DNA of 64,000 bases, taken from NCBI GenBank assembly GCA_963769715.1, contig CAVYNE010000020.1, positions 1 to 64,000 of the forward strand, in the 5' to 3' direction. A program made the translations under genes and the position numbers. This stretch comes from Palsa-504 sp963769715 (GTDB taxonomy: Bacteria; Actinomycetota; Actinomycetes; Streptosporangiales; Streptosporangiaceae). The notes beneath the pieces were generated by a model. It was given only the letters and a program-made list of their open reading frames with translations. It was not told the DNA's origin and made no database searches. How positions within the stretch are numbered: position 1 is the first letter of the stretch; each line of letters starts with the position of its first letter. Shown in pieces: positions 8,866 to 18,266 of this stretch.

Positions 8866-9774
8866 GTGAGCAGCACAGTGACACATGACCTCGATGACCG
8901 GTTCCCGCAGGTCGGCGCGTTGTCCGCCGCCCTGGAGTCGGTCGGCTACCTGGCGGGCGACCAGCTCGGGGCGGCGCTCTTCCTGGCCGTCCGGATGGGG
9001 CAGCCGATCCTGCTCGAGGGCGAGCCGGGCGTCGGCAAGACCGAGGCCGCCAAGGCCCTGGCCGCGGCGATCGACACCCCGCTGGTCCGGCTGCAGTGCT
9101 ACGAAGGGATTACCTCCTCCGAGGCGCTGTACGAGTGGAACTATCCGCGTCAGCTGCTGGCCATCAGGCTCGCCGAGGCGGCCGGTGAGCACATCCGGGA
9201 CAAGGACCTGTTCACCGGGGAGTACCTGCTGCCGCGGCCGCTGCTCACGGCCCTGCTGCATCCGGGTCCCCGTCCCGCCGTCCTGCTCATCGACGAGGTA
9301 GACCGGGCCGACGACGAGTTCGAGGCCTTCCTGTTCGAGCTGCTGGCCGAGGCGGCGGTCACGATACCCGAACTCGGCACCCAGAAGGCCAACCTGCCCC
9401 CGGTCACCGTGCTGACCTCGAACCGGACCAGGGACCTGCACGACGCGCTCAAGCGCCGGTGCCTGTATCACTGGATCGCCTACCCGGACACCGCCCGCGT
9501 CGCGGAGATCGTCAGGCGCCGGGTGCCCGAGTCGGGGGAGCGGCTGGCCGGACAGATCGCCACCGCGGTCAACCGGCTGCGCAGCCTGGACCTGACCAAG
9601 CCGCCCGGCATCTCGGAGGCGATCAGCTGGGCCTTCGCGCTGAGCGTCTTCGGCGCCACCGAGCTCGCCGCCCCGGTGGCCGACCAGACCCTGAGCACGG
9701 TGCTGAAGTACCCAGAAGACGAGGAAACGGTGCGCCGGGCGGGCCTGCCGGCGGTGATCGGCTCCCTTGAGTGA
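8866..9774 (+). CDS. coxD: MoxR-type AAA+ ATPase, CoxD
   Basis: A 302-residue AAA+ ATPase of the MoxR family. Walker A is G-E-P-G-V-G-K-T near residue 53, Walker B is V-L-L-I-D-E-V-D-R near residue 143, sensor 1 is L-T-S-N-R-T-R-D and an Arg finger region is L-K-R-R-C. In CO dehydrogenase operons CoxD acts with CoxE to install the sulfur and copper of the CoxL active site; this role is known from Oligotropha (Afipia) carboxidovorans work and inferred here. GTG start at 8866 with AGGAC upstream. The stop overlaps the coxE start (TTG at 9767). The 91 bases between coxL and this gene hold no terminator-like hairpin, so it is likely in the same operon. Confidence 0.9.
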   Translation: MSSTVTHDLDDRFPQVGALSAALESVGYLAGDQLGAALFLAVRMGQPILLEGEPGVGKTEAAKALAAAIDTPLVRLQCYEGITSSEALYEWNYPRQLLAIRLAEAAGEHIRDKDLFTGEYLLPRPLLTALLHPGPRPAVLLIDEVDRADDEFEAFLFELLAEAAVTIPELGTQKANLPPVTVLTSNRTRDLHDALKRRCLYHWIAYPDTARVAEIVRRRVPESGERLAGQIATAVNRLRSLDLTKPPGISEAISWAFALSVFGATELAAPVADQTLSTVLKYPEDEETVRRAGLPAVIGSLE

Positions 9775-11001
9775 GCCGGAGACCTTGACCGAGCTGCAGC
9801 CCCCGCCGGATGTGGCTTCGATGGCGGCGGGCCTCGGGGTCGCCCTGCATACCGCGGGGCTGCCGGTCGGCCCGGACCGGTGCGAGCGGCTGGCCCGCGC
9901 CGTGACGGTCATGGGCGCCTCCTCCGTGGCCGAGCTCCGCGCCTGTGCCCTGGCCACGATGGTGTCTGACCCGGGCCAGATGACCACGTTCGACCGGGTG
10001 TTCGCCGCGCTGTTCGGCACCCCCTCGCCGGTCCGGGATCTACTGCCGCCCGTCCAGCCCGCGTTCCAGCGCGCCGATACCGACGGCGGCCCGCAGCCCT
10101 CCCGGTCCCAGGGTGATCCTGGCGGCTGGACGGCGGGGATGCAGGTATCGGCGAGCGGCTCAGCCGCCGATGACGGGGACGAGCCGCTGGCCGAGGCGCG
10201 GCGCTTCGCCACGTCGCCTCGGCCGCCGAGCGGCTGCGCGGCCGTGACTTCACCGAGCTGTCCCCGGCCGAACTGCGGCAGCTGGTCACGCTGATGCGCG
10301 AGATGACCCTGGCCGTGCCGCCCCGCCGGACCCGCAGGTACCGTCCGGCCCGCGACGGCAAGCGGCCGGATCTGCGCCGGACGCTGCGGCTGGCGCGGCG
10401 CAGCGGCGGCGAGGCGATCCGGCTCGCGCGCCGGGCGCGCCGGGTCCGGCCGCGCCGCCTGGTGGTGCTGTGCGACATCTCGGGCTCCATGGAACCGTAC
10501 GCCCGCGCGCTGTTGCTGCTCCTGTACGCCATCAACGGCGGCCAGGTGCGCGGCGGGTCGTCGGGTCAGAACCGGCCCGAGGTGTTCAGCTTCGCGACCA
10601 GGCTGACCAGGCTGACACCGGCGCTCGCCGCGGCCAGCCCGGACACGATGCTGGCCAAGGCGGGCGAGGCGGCTCCCGACTGGTCGGGCGGGACCAGGAT
10701 CGGCGCCGCGCTCAAGGAGTTCAACGACCACTACGGCAGCCGGGGGATGGCCCGGGGAGCGGTGGTCCTCATCATCTCCGACGGCTGGGAGACCGGCGAG
10801 CCCGAGCTGCTCGGGGCCCAGATGGCGCGGCTGTCCCGGGTGGCGCACCGGATCGTGTGGGCGAATCCGCGCACCCAGTCCCCGCGTTACCGCCCGGAGG
10901 TCGGTGGCATGGCCGCCGCGTGGCCGTACTGCGACGCGGTGGTGAGCGCGCACAACCTGGACGCGCTCGATGACCTGCTCTCTGCCCTGCGTGCCCGCTG
11001 A
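9767..11001 (+). pseudogene. coxE: VWA-domain protein CoxE, one frameshift
   Basis: CoxE is the von Willebrand A partner of the CoxD ATPase in CO dehydrogenase maturation. The metal-ion adhesion site D-I-S-G-S-M is encoded near 10475, followed by the conserved F-S-F-A-T-R-L-T and, later, I-S-D-G-W-E-T-G. Upstream, L-R-G-R-D-F-T-E-L-S-P-A-E-L is the family's helical linker, but it lies in a different frame from the N-terminal 150 residues. One base is missing near 10205-10212 (around C-T-T-C-G-C-C); with it restored the gene is 411 codons plus stop from the TTG at 9767. As written, translation from 9767 ends at 10294, with a second open frame from 10294 to 11001. Same question of error versus decay as for coxL. 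Confidence 0.85.
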
Positions 11002-11065
11002 GCCCTGCGTGCCCGCTGACCGCCACCCGAGCGGGGGTGGGCGGCGGCCAGCGGGCCCGAGGAAT

Positions 11066-11102
11066 AGCCGCTGGTGCGCAAAGCGGGTGCGCGCCAGCGG
11101 CT
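11066..11102. terminator. Bidirectional hairpin between coxE and the molybdoenzyme gene
   Basis: Arms 11066-11080 and 11088-11102 pair over 15 bases with a single G-U and a 7-base loop. The hairpin sits between two convergent genes, so it can serve both. There is no clear T-tract, as is usual at high GC. Confidence 0.6.
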
Positions 11103-11105
11103 GGC

Positions 11106-12216
11106 TTAGGTGACGGTGACCCGGATGGTGTGGTACCCGGTCGCGCCGTTCGGCTAGAGTCTTCTGCACCACCGCGGTCTGGGTGTAGCCGGTCTTGTCA
11201 GTGGCCCGGACCTGGAGTACATGCTGCCCAGCGGTAGCGTTCCAGACGTAGTACCACTGACGCCAGGTACCGATCGTGTCCTGAGGGGCGAGTTTCGCCT
11301 CGTACCAGATGCCGTCGACGGATACCTCGACGGCTTCGATGCCGCGGTGCTGCGCCCAGGCGACGCCGGCGATGGTCACCTGGCCCGCGGTCAGGCTGCT
11401 CCGACCCTTCGGCACATCGATGCGGGATTCTGTCTTGATTACCCCTTGCTGGGACCAGCCTTGCTTCACCCAGTAGGCGTTGAACGCGCCGAACGTAGTG
11501 AACTCCATGTCCACCACCCATTTGGTCGCGGACACGTAGCCGTATAGTCCGGGTACCACCACCCGCACCGGGTACCCGTGTTCCTGGGGCAGTGGCTGCC
11601 CGTTCATACCCACCGCGAGCAGTGACTTCCGGCCGTCCATGACCGGCTCGGTGGCCACGCCGATGGTCATCCCCTTGACGTCGCGCATGACGATCTGGTC
11701 GGCACCCGACTGTATTCCCGCCTTGCGCAGCACGTCAGCCAGGAGCGTGCCCTGCCAGCGGGCGTTGCCGATGTAGCCGCCGCCCACCGCTTCCGAGACG
11801 CAGGTCAAGGTGATGTCCTGCTCGATCATGGGCATCTTCATCAGCTCGTCGAACGTGATCGTCATCGGGTGGTCGACCATGCCGTGGATCTTCACCTGCC
11901 AGGTCGATGACGAGAGCTGAGGGACGACCAGAGAGGTGTCGACCCGGTAGAAATCCGCGTTCGGCGTGTAGAAGGGGGAAATGCCCGGGATGTTCAGCGA
12001 GGTGGCCAGGGGCGGCGGCTTGTACGCCGCGGCGGGCAGCGCTGTTGGCGTGGCGGTCGCCGTCGGCGTGGCGGTAGGAGCGCCGAGCTTGGCCGTCGAC
12101 GTGTTCGCGGGGGTGTGCTTGCTGGTCAGGGCGCAGCCGCCGACCCCGGCCGTGACCGCCGTGGCGGCGGTGACGCCGCTTACGGTCAGGAACTTACGCC
12201 GGTCGAAGGTCGTCAT
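11106..12216 (-). CDS. Tat-exported molybdopterin oxidoreductase (sulfite-oxidase family)
   Basis: The N terminus carries a twin-arginine signal (F-D-R-R-K-F-L near residue 4) followed by a hydrophobic stretch and G-G-C. The body is the sulfite-oxidase/YedY-type domain: T-W-Q-V-K-I-H-G-M-V-D-H-P, the molybdenum-ligand Cys in T-L-T-C-V-S-E, R-W-Q-G-T-L-L, and V-V-P-G-L-Y-G-Y-V-S-A-T-K-W-V, plus a C-terminal dimerisation-like domain. It probably acts outside the membrane on sulfite, sulfoxides or a related oxyanion; the substrate is not readable. Start: ATG at 12216 (or 12219) with a strong GAAGGAGGG site inside the preceding gene and ATGATG overlap, so it is translationally coupled to the membrane protein upstream. 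The family ending (N-G-A-T-G-Y-H-T) is in another frame: one extra base near 11153-11156. Corrected length 369 residues, stop TAA at 11106-11108. Confidence 0.82.
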
Positions 12217-13657
12217 CATGCCCTCCTTCGGCCGTTGCCGCGCGCTGGCCTTAGCGGCGGGACTCTTTGGAGCCTTTGGGACGGGGCCGACGCCTGCGTC
12301 AGCCACAGCAGCGCCACGACGCCGGCGATGCCGCCGATAATCGCGGGGGCGACGTCGCTCACGCGGCCTCCCGGCCTGGTGATCGTCACGAAGGCGGCGA
12401 TCAGGCTGAACGCCGCCAGGGCGGCCACGCCGGGCGCGGCGGCGTGCCGGGCCAGCACCCCGATCCCGACCGCGAGGGCGGCGATGGCGACGTACATGCC
12501 GAGCAGCAGCACGGTCCGGCCGTGGGTGCCGAAATGCTGCACCACGGCGTTCTTCAGCGCCGTCGGCGTCCGGTCGATGAACACGTTGCCCAGGGCGGCC
12601 ATCGGCGAGGCCTGGGGCCGGACGAACCCCGCGGCCAGGGTGGAGACGCCGATCGCGACGGCCGCGGCGAGGAACCCCGTCACCGCGCCGACGGCCAGCC
12701 CGCGCCGACTCGCTTCCCGCCTGCGGTCCTGGTCGGCCTGCCAGCGGTACGGATCGACACCGGCGTCGGGAGCCACCAGCATGGGATCGGAAAACCCGGG
12801 CTCGGTGTAACTACCCGGGCCCAGGTAGCCCGCCGAGCCCGCGAAACCATCTGCAGCCCCAGCGTATCCATCTGCAGCCAGGGCGTATCCATCCGCAGTC
12901 TCGGCATAGCCGTCCGCGGCACTGCCGTAGCCGTTCTTGCTCCAGTCGTAGCCGCTGGCGTCGCTGACATACTCGTCGGTGGCCTGACCGTAGCCACCCT
13001 CGAGGCGGCTGAAGGGGTCTGGGCCCCCGGCGAAGCTGTCTCCTGCGTCGGCGTAGCCGTCGGCGGCACCTAGGTATCCGTCGACGGTTCCGGCGTAGCC
13101 GCTGCTGGGGCCGCCGTAGCTACTGCTGGGGCCGCCGTAGCCGTTCGCGCGCTCTCGGCGAAGTCGTCTGCTGCCCCGGCGTAGCCGTTGATACCCCCGG
13201 TGTAGCCGCCGCTGGGGAAAGCGCCCGGACCGTAGCCGTTGCCGGTGTCGCTCCAGCCATTGCCGTTGCCGTTCCCGGTGTCGCTCCAGCCATTGCCGCC
13301 GTAGCCGTTTTCGGTCCAGTCGGACCCGTCCCGCCCGTCGCCGTAGCCGTCGGCCTGGCCGTAGCCGACCGAAGAGCCATAGCCGTTCCTGGCCGGGGGA
13401 AAGGTATCCGTGGCCACGGCCGACTGGTAGCCGCGGTCGCCCGGTTCGCCGGAAGCGTCTTGGTAGCCGGCGGCCTGGCGCCGGTAGCCAGCGGTCGCCG
13501 GGAAAGCACCGCGACGATCCGTTGCGTACCGGCTGTCCGCTTGCTGGCCGTCCCGGTGAGCGTCGTCGTCCCGGTAGGACGGCCAGCCCTCGGGCGGGGT
13601 CGCCTGCGGCCAGCGCTCCTGACGAGGCGGCTTGCGGTGCGACGGGTCGTAACTCAT
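12216..13657 (-). CDS. Tyr/Gly-rich membrane protein (molybdoenzyme partner), one frameshift
   Basis: From the ATG at 13657 (M-S-Y-D-P-S-H-R-K) comes a long disordered region with many G-Y-G, N-G-Y and D-G-Y units, about 290 residues, then a membrane domain of about 160 residues with four or five hydrophobic helices (from G-L-A-V-G-A-V-T-G-F-L at about 12700). The first half ends in the wrong frame: one base is missing in the C-G-C-G-C-G region at 13145-13150. Restoring it continues the same G-Y-G repeat without a break and gives 480 residues. In related actinobacteria this hydrophobic part is found next to, or fused with, the sulfite-oxidase-like domain, so it is likely the membrane anchor or electron-transfer partner of the downstream molybdoenzyme. 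Its stop overlaps that gene's start. Confidence 0.65.
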
Positions 13658-13751
13658 ATCTCTATTCACGTTCCTGATGGGCGGTGCCGTTTGATGTTTG
13701 CCCCGCGGGTAACCAACCGGTAAGAAAGCCCGGAATCCCGGCGGTGCAGGA

Positions 13752-15275
13752 TCACACCCGCACCTCTCGTGATTCTTCGGGTCGCGGCTCCTCGCCGGAC
13801 AGGACCGGACGCCGAGGGAGATCGGTGAAGGTTTCCTCGCCCACGTCAAACACCGTGAGTCCCGAGGTGGCCACCGGTTCTGCCATGACGGGCAGCGGCT
13901 CGCTGATGTCGGCGCGCCTGGCGAGCTCGTGGCGAATCAGCCAGCCGACGGCCACGATGACCAGGGGCATGCCGTAGCCGACGGCGTCGTCGAGCCGCCA
14001 GGGAGGGGTGTACCGGCCCAAGTTCGGATAGGCCGCGTAGTACCCGCCCGCGGCGAAGGCCAGCCACTCGGGGCGGCCGTCGAGGGCGACCAGCATGACC
14101 AGCAGCAGCGAGTACCACTGGTAATGCGGTGTGGCGACCGCGAGCGCAGCCGCGGTCATGTACAGGGCGCCCTCCCAGGGCCGGTCGGGATCGGAGAACT
14201 GAAGCACGGCGAAGGCGACCGCGGCCAGAATGAGCGCGGCCATCGCGATGGCCAGCGGCCCGGTGACGAACAGGCCGATGATCCCGAACCTGGTCCCCTT
14301 GGTGTAGCCCTCCTGCTGCAGGTAGCCGGGCAGGAACCCGATCACCTTGCCACCCACCCGGATCACGTGCGGGACGTAGACGGCTACGAACGCGCTGCTC
14401 GCGGCGACCGCCACGGTTACCCAGCGGCGCCGCAGCAGCGCGGGCACGGTCAGCGCGGGCGTCATCTTGGTCGCGATGGCCAGGCCGAGCAGGATCCCGC
14501 CGATGATGGTCCGGCGGGTGGTACGGGCCGTGGCCAGCACGAGGATCGCGGCCGCCGTGATGCCCACCGCGACCACGTCGACGTGGGCGCTATTACCGGC
14601 CTCCAGGACCACCGTCGGGCACCAGGACCACAGCGCGGCCATGCGGATGTCCCGGCCCAGTCGGCCCAGGCCGAACAACAGCAGCACCGTGACGAGCACG
14701 GCGACCAGCGCCGTGGTGGCCTGGATGGGCCTGCTGGAGTCGCTGGCGGTCGGCAGGTAATGCACCCCGAGGAAGTACGCCTCGGCGACCGGCGGGTAGA
14801 TGGTGGGCACCGTCGGCCGGTTGATCCTCGTGCAGCCCGGGGTGAGGTCGGCGGCCGGATGGCGGCTGACGTAAGACGACGAGACGCAGTACTCGGCGCC
14901 CTTGTGGAAGAGGAACTCGTCCCGCAGCCCGGTGAGCTGAGTGGCCGTCGGGACGTACTGATACGGGTCGATGCCAGCGGCCTGCACCTGGCCGTCCCAG
15001 ATGTAGCGGTAGAGATCGTTGCTGCCCTGCGGCGGCGCGGACACCGCGGCCACCTGGAGGGCGATGCCGCCGAGCAGGATGAGCACCACCGAGGTCCGCC
15101 GCGGCACCTTCCGCAGCAGCCAGGCGGCGGCGATGAACGCGATCCACGCGCCGATCAGCAGCGGCAGCCAGCGTATCCGGGCCGGGTTGAGGCTAGGCTG
15201 CACGAGCAGCAGGATCATGGCCGCCGTCACCGACAGGGCCACAAAGATCGCAGCGACCCGTAGTTTTCCGTTCAT
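13752..15275 (-). CDS. GT-C fold polytopic glycosyltransferase (GT87/mannosyltransferase-like)
   Basis: A 507-residue integral membrane protein with about a dozen hydrophobic helices. The external loop after the first helices has N-D-L-Y-R-Y-I-W-D-G-Q-V-Q-A-A-G, the conserved acidic D-x-Y-R-Y-x-W-D-G signature of polyprenyl-phosphate-mannose-dependent GT-C enzymes, followed by D-P-Y-Q-Y. Later blocks I-Y-P-P-V-A-E-A and K-M-T-P-A-L also fit the family. It likely transfers a mannose-type sugar to a lipid or protein on the outer face. Start ATG at 15275 (M-N-G-K-L-R-V). It sits between the methyltransferase (35 bases upstream) and the Tyr/Gly-rich membrane protein (94 bases downstream), all on the minus strand. 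The C-terminal 60 residues are a charged cytoplasmic tail. Confidence 0.82.
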   Translation of the reverse strand: MNGKLRVAAIFVALSVTAAMILLLVQPSLNPARIRWLPLLIGAWIAFIAAAWLLRKVPRRTSVVLILLGGIALQVAAVSAPPQGSNDLYRYIWDGQVQAAGIDPYQYVPTATQLTGLRDEFLFHKGAEYCVSSSYVSRHPAADLTPGCTRINRPTVPTIYPPVAEAYFLGVHYLPTASDSSRPIQATTALVAVLVTVLLLFGLGRLGRDIRMAALWSWCPTVVLEAGNSAHVDVVAVGITAAAILVLATARTTRRTIIGGILLGLAIATKMTPALTVPALLRRRWVTVAVAASSAFVAVYVPHVIRVGGKVIGFLPGYLQQEGYTKGTRFGIIGLFVTGPLAIAMAALILAAVAFAVLQFSDPDRPWEGALYMTAAALAVATPHYQWYSLLLVMLVALDGRPEWLAFAAGGYYAAYPNLGRYTPPWRLDDAVGYGMPLVIVAVGWLIRHELARRADISEPLPVMAEPVATSGLTVFDVGEETFTDLPRRPVLSGEEPRPEESREVRV

Positions 15276-15309
15276 GGTGCGAAGAGTTCCATCTATCTGG
15301 GCGGATGGG

Positions 15310-15993
15310 TCATCCGCGGGCCGGGCGGTAAGCATTCGGTAACAGCGCGACAGGGATTCGTTCGGAACAGACCTGGCAACCGCTGATGGAGGCGAACCAC
15401 CGTCCGTCGACGGTCCAGATCTCCACCTGGCCGAGCCCGGCGTCGTACGCCACGTCGGTGATGTGATCGGCGCCGACGTAGGCCCACGGGAACCACGCGC
15501 TGGCCGACCCGGCGTGACACAGCCGGACCTGCTCCTGGCGGAGCGGCGAACCGGGCGGCTCGAGTTCGACGATGGCGCGGCCCTGCGGCGCGAGCAGTTC
15601 GGACACCCGGCGGAGCAGGGCCGCCGGATCACCGCCGATCCCGATGTTCCCGTCCGCGAGCAGCACCGTGGTCCAGCGGCCGGTCCCCGGCACGCGGTCG
15701 AACACGTCGCGCAGCATGACCAGCGCGCCCGAGGACCGGGCCATGTCAACGGCGTACGGCGTGATGTCGATACCGAGGGCGGGGATGCCGCGTTCGGCCA
15801 GGGCGACGGTCAGCCGGCCCGGTCCCGAGCCGATATCGAGCGTGGGACCCTCGCAGCGGTCCAGGATCGATTTGTCGCCGGGGCTTTCGCTCAGCCAGCC
15901 GTCCACCGGGAGTGGCTTGCGGCTGCCGTCGGCGTGCTCGATCTCCGGCCGCGCCCGGCCGGCCAGCGCGTGTTCGTAAAGTTCTCCGATCAC
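15310..15993 (-). CDS. Class I SAM-dependent methyltransferase
   Basis: A 227-residue Rossmann methyltransferase: motif I is L-D-I-G-S-G-P-G-R-L, the acidic end of strand 2 is G-I-D-I-T, and post-motif I includes L-L-A-D-G-N-I-G-I-G-G-D. I chose the GTG at 15993 because a GGAGGA site lies six bases upstream; ATG at 16008 has none and the frame stays open to 16098. The substrate is unknown; in this setting a sugar or lipid intermediate is plausible. It heads a minus-strand operon with the GT-C transferase, the Tyr/Gly-rich protein and the molybdoenzyme, and is divergent from the response regulator with about 270 bases between, which should contain both promoters. Confidence 0.82.
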   Translation of the reverse strand: MIGELYEHALAGRARPEIEHADGSRKPLPVDGWLSESPGDKSILDRCEGPTLDIGSGPGRLTVALAERGIPALGIDITPYAVDMARSSGALVMLRDVFDRVPGTGRWTTVLLADGNIGIGGDPAALLRRVSELLAPQGRAIVELEPPGSPLRQEQVRLCHAGSASAWFPWAYVGADHITDVAYDAGLGQVEIWTVDGRWFASISGCQVCSERIPVALLPNAYRPARG

Positions 15994-16266
15994 GCGGACT
16001 CCTCCCATGAAACCCTGGATTATCGCGAGGCCGGTCAGACGCTCCACCCGCGATCGCTCGATCGCGCCGCCGATCCCGGCGGCGCGGAGCATTCCCACAG
16101 TGTTAACCCAGGCGGGATCTGATGGCGCCGATCAGGCCGGATCTCACAGAATCGTCACTGTGCTTACGGAGTCGTGACACTTTTGCCCTGTTTACTGGCT
16201 TCACCGGCTGTTTACGTCTTACCTTGGAGGCGTAATCATTGCCTTTTTCACAGGAACGGGAAACAG

Positions 16267-16983
16267 TTGGTAAGCAACCCCGATCCGCCGGGCCGGATCG
16301 TCGTCGTCGACGACGATCCCACGGTGGCGGATGTCGTCGGGCGTTACCTCGTGCGCGACGGCCACACGGTCGAGTGCGTGCACGACGGATACGAGGCGCT
16401 GCGCCGGGTGGCCGAAGAGCCGCCCGATCTCGTCGTCCTCGACCTCATGCTGCCCGGCATGGACGGCCTCGAGGTCTGCCGCAGGCTGCGGGCGCGCTGG
16501 CCGATTCCGGTGGTCATGCTGACCGCCCTAGGTGATGAGACCGATCGCCTCGTCGGCTTCGAAACCGGTGCGGACAACTACGTCACCAAGCCCTTCAGCC
16601 CGCGTGAGCTGGCCCTCCGCGTGCGCTCGGTGCTGCGCAGGTCCCGCGGCGCCGGCCTGCCCGACAAGCTCGACCTCGGCGCCATCACCGACGGCAACCT
16701 GGTCGTGGATCTTTCGGCGCACGAAGTCAGGGCTGACGGCAAGCTGATCCAGCTGACCTCGCGCGAGTATGACCTGCTCGTCTTCTTGATGCGGAACCCG
16801 CGCAAGGCCTTCACCAGGGAGCAGCTGCTCACCGAGGTGTGGAGCTGGACGTTCGGCGATACGTCGACCGTCACCGTGCATGTGCGGCGGCTGCGCGAGA
16901 AGCTCGAGCCCGATCCGACCATGCCCAGGCGCATCGTGACCGTATGGGGTGTGGGGTACCGGTACGAACCGGAGGCAGCGTGA
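16267..16983 (+). CDS. OmpR/PhoB family response regulator
   Basis: A 238-residue two-component regulator. The receiver has the acidic pair in V-V-D-D-D-P, the phospho-acceptor Asp in L-V-V-L-D-L-M-L-P-G and the Lys in T-K-P-F-S. The C-terminal winged helix shows L-T-S-R-E-Y-D-L-L, R-E-Q-L-L-T-E-V-W and V-H-V-R-R-L-R-E-K-L-E. Start is the TTG at 16267 preceded by AGGAACG; upstream in-frame ATG/GTG options would add an unlikely basic leader. It overlaps the histidine kinase by GTGA (16980-16983). Being divergent from the methyltransferase to molybdoenzyme operon suggests it may control that operon; this is inference from position. Confidence 0.9.
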   Translation: MVSNPDPPGRIVVVDDDPTVADVVGRYLVRDGHTVECVHDGYEALRRVAEEPPDLVVLDLMLPGMDGLEVCRRLRARWPIPVVMLTALGDETDRLVGFETGADNYVTKPFSPRELALRVRSVLRRSRGAGLPDKLDLGAITDGNLVVDLSAHEVRADGKLIQLTSREYDLLVFLMRNPRKAFTREQLLTEVWSWTFGDTSTVTVHVRRLREKLEPDPTMPRRIVTVWGVGYRYEPEAA

Positions 16984-18266
16984 GCGGCGAACCCGTCCTC
17001 GCCTCGCAGCTGCTGCCGTTCGGCATCCAGGTTTCGGACCTGGAGTACATCGCGATGGGGACGCTGGTCGCGGCCGTGGTCATCAGCGCTATCGGGATCG
17101 TATTCCTGCGCCTGATGGCCGCCCGCTCGCTCGGCCTGATGATCACCATCGTGGTGGTCGCCTCGGTGCTGGCCTCGATGGCCGGAGTTGGCGTCATCGC
17201 CTACCGGATGATGGCCACGCCCAGCGATCGCGACGTGATGCTGACCCTGATCCCGATCGGCGGGCTGGCTGGCCTCGCGGTGGCCCTGGTCATCGCCCGG
17301 CGGCTGACCAAGGCCAGCCGGGCGCTGTCCTCGGCGGTGCAAGGTGTCGGCGACAACGGCGTCTACGTTCCGCCGACCCGGACCCTCCCGGCGGAGCTGT
17401 CCGAGCTCTCCGCCGAGCTCACCGCCACGCACGAGCGGCTGGCCCAGGCCCGGTCCCGGGAGCGGGCCCTGGAGGCCAGCCGGCGCGAACTCGTCGCCTG
17501 GGTCAGCCACGACCTGCGCACTCCGCTGGCCGGCCTGCGCGCCATGGCCGAGGCGCTGGAAGACCAGGTGGTGATCGATCCCCGCGAGGTTTCCCAGTAC
17601 CACTCGCAGATCCGCCGCGAGGTGGACCGGCTGACCTTGATGATTGACGACCTGTTCGAGCTGTCCCGCATCCACGCGGGCGCGCTGCGGCTGTCCAAGC
17701 GGATGGTCGGGCTCGAGGACCTGGTCGCCGAGGTCGTGGCCAGCGCCGAGCCGGTCGCCCGGCACAAGGGCGTCAGGCTCACCGGCGCCGCCGTCCGCGG
17801 CATGCCGGTCTTCGTCGACTCCGCCGAGATGGGCCGTGCGCTGCGCAACCTGGTGACCAACGCGATCAGGCACACGCCGTCCGACGGCGGTGTCGATGTG
17901 CTGGCCGAGGTGCAGAGCGGAATGGCCTGCGTGAGCGTGTCGGACGCCTGCGGCGGGATTCCGCCCGGCGACCTGCCACGGGTCTTCGACGTGGCGTTCC
18001 GCGGCGAGTCGGCCCGGACGCCAGGGCCGCAGGAGGGCGCCGGGCTCGGCCTCTCGATCGCGCGCGGCATCGTCGAGGCGCATTCCGGCCAGATCGCCGT
18101 GCGCAACGCGGGTCCCGGCTGCCAGTTCCTCATCAGGCTGCCGCTGGCCCGCCCGGGTGTGCCCGCCATCAACCGCACCGTGCCCCGGCGGCACGCTGGC
18201 GGACCGCCCTCCGCAGGCCCCGACCAGCCCCGTCCCGACCAGCCCCGGGCCATCACGGCCCGCTGA
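16980..18266 (+). CDS. Sensor histidine kinase
   Basis: A 428-residue membrane kinase paired with the preceding regulator. Three hydrophobic segments occur near residues 20-45, 48-72 and 83-105, with only short external loops, so it may sense within the membrane. A HAMP-like coiled region leads to the H-box W-V-S-H-D-L-R-T-P-L-A (His near residue 177), then N-box N-L-V-T-N-A-I-R-H-T, and G-boxes D-A-C-G-G-I-P and G-A-G-L-G-L-S-I-A. GTG start at 16980 overlaps the regulator's stop. The last 30 residues are Pro/Arg-rich and unlike the family. Confidence 0.9.
   Translation: MSGEPVLASQLLPFGIQVSDLEYIAMGTLVAAVVISAIGIVFLRLMAARSLGLMITIVVVASVLASMAGVGVIAYRMMATPSDRDVMLTLIPIGGLAGLAVALVIARRLTKASRALSSAVQGVGDNGVYVPPTRTLPAELSELSAELTATHERLAQARSRERALEASRRELVAWVSHDLRTPLAGLRAMAEALEDQVVIDPREVSQYHSQIRREVDRLTLMIDDLFELSRIHAGALRLSKRMVGLEDLVAEVVASAEPVARHKGVRLTGAAVRGMPVFVDSAEMGRALRNLVTNAIRHTPSDGGVDVLAEVQSGMACVSVSDACGGIPPGDLPRVFDVAFRGESARTPGPQEGAGLGLSIARGIVEAHSGQIAVRNAGPGCQFLIRLPLARPGVPAINRTVPRRHAGGPPSAGPDQPRPDQPRAITAR

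Noticed and set aside
8767..11105. Continuation of the molybdoenzyme frame on the minus strand to 8767, giving an apparent 1179-residue protein
   Set aside because: The extension is antisense to coxD and coxE, has Arg/Ala/Gly shadow composition, and arises from a one-base shift near 11154; the family ending and TAA are at 11106.
13100..13420. Regularly spaced GCCGTAGCC-like units, considered as a CRISPR or satellite array
   Set aside because: Unit spacing is irregular and in phase with codons for Gly-Tyr; they are protein-coding repeats with no spacers.
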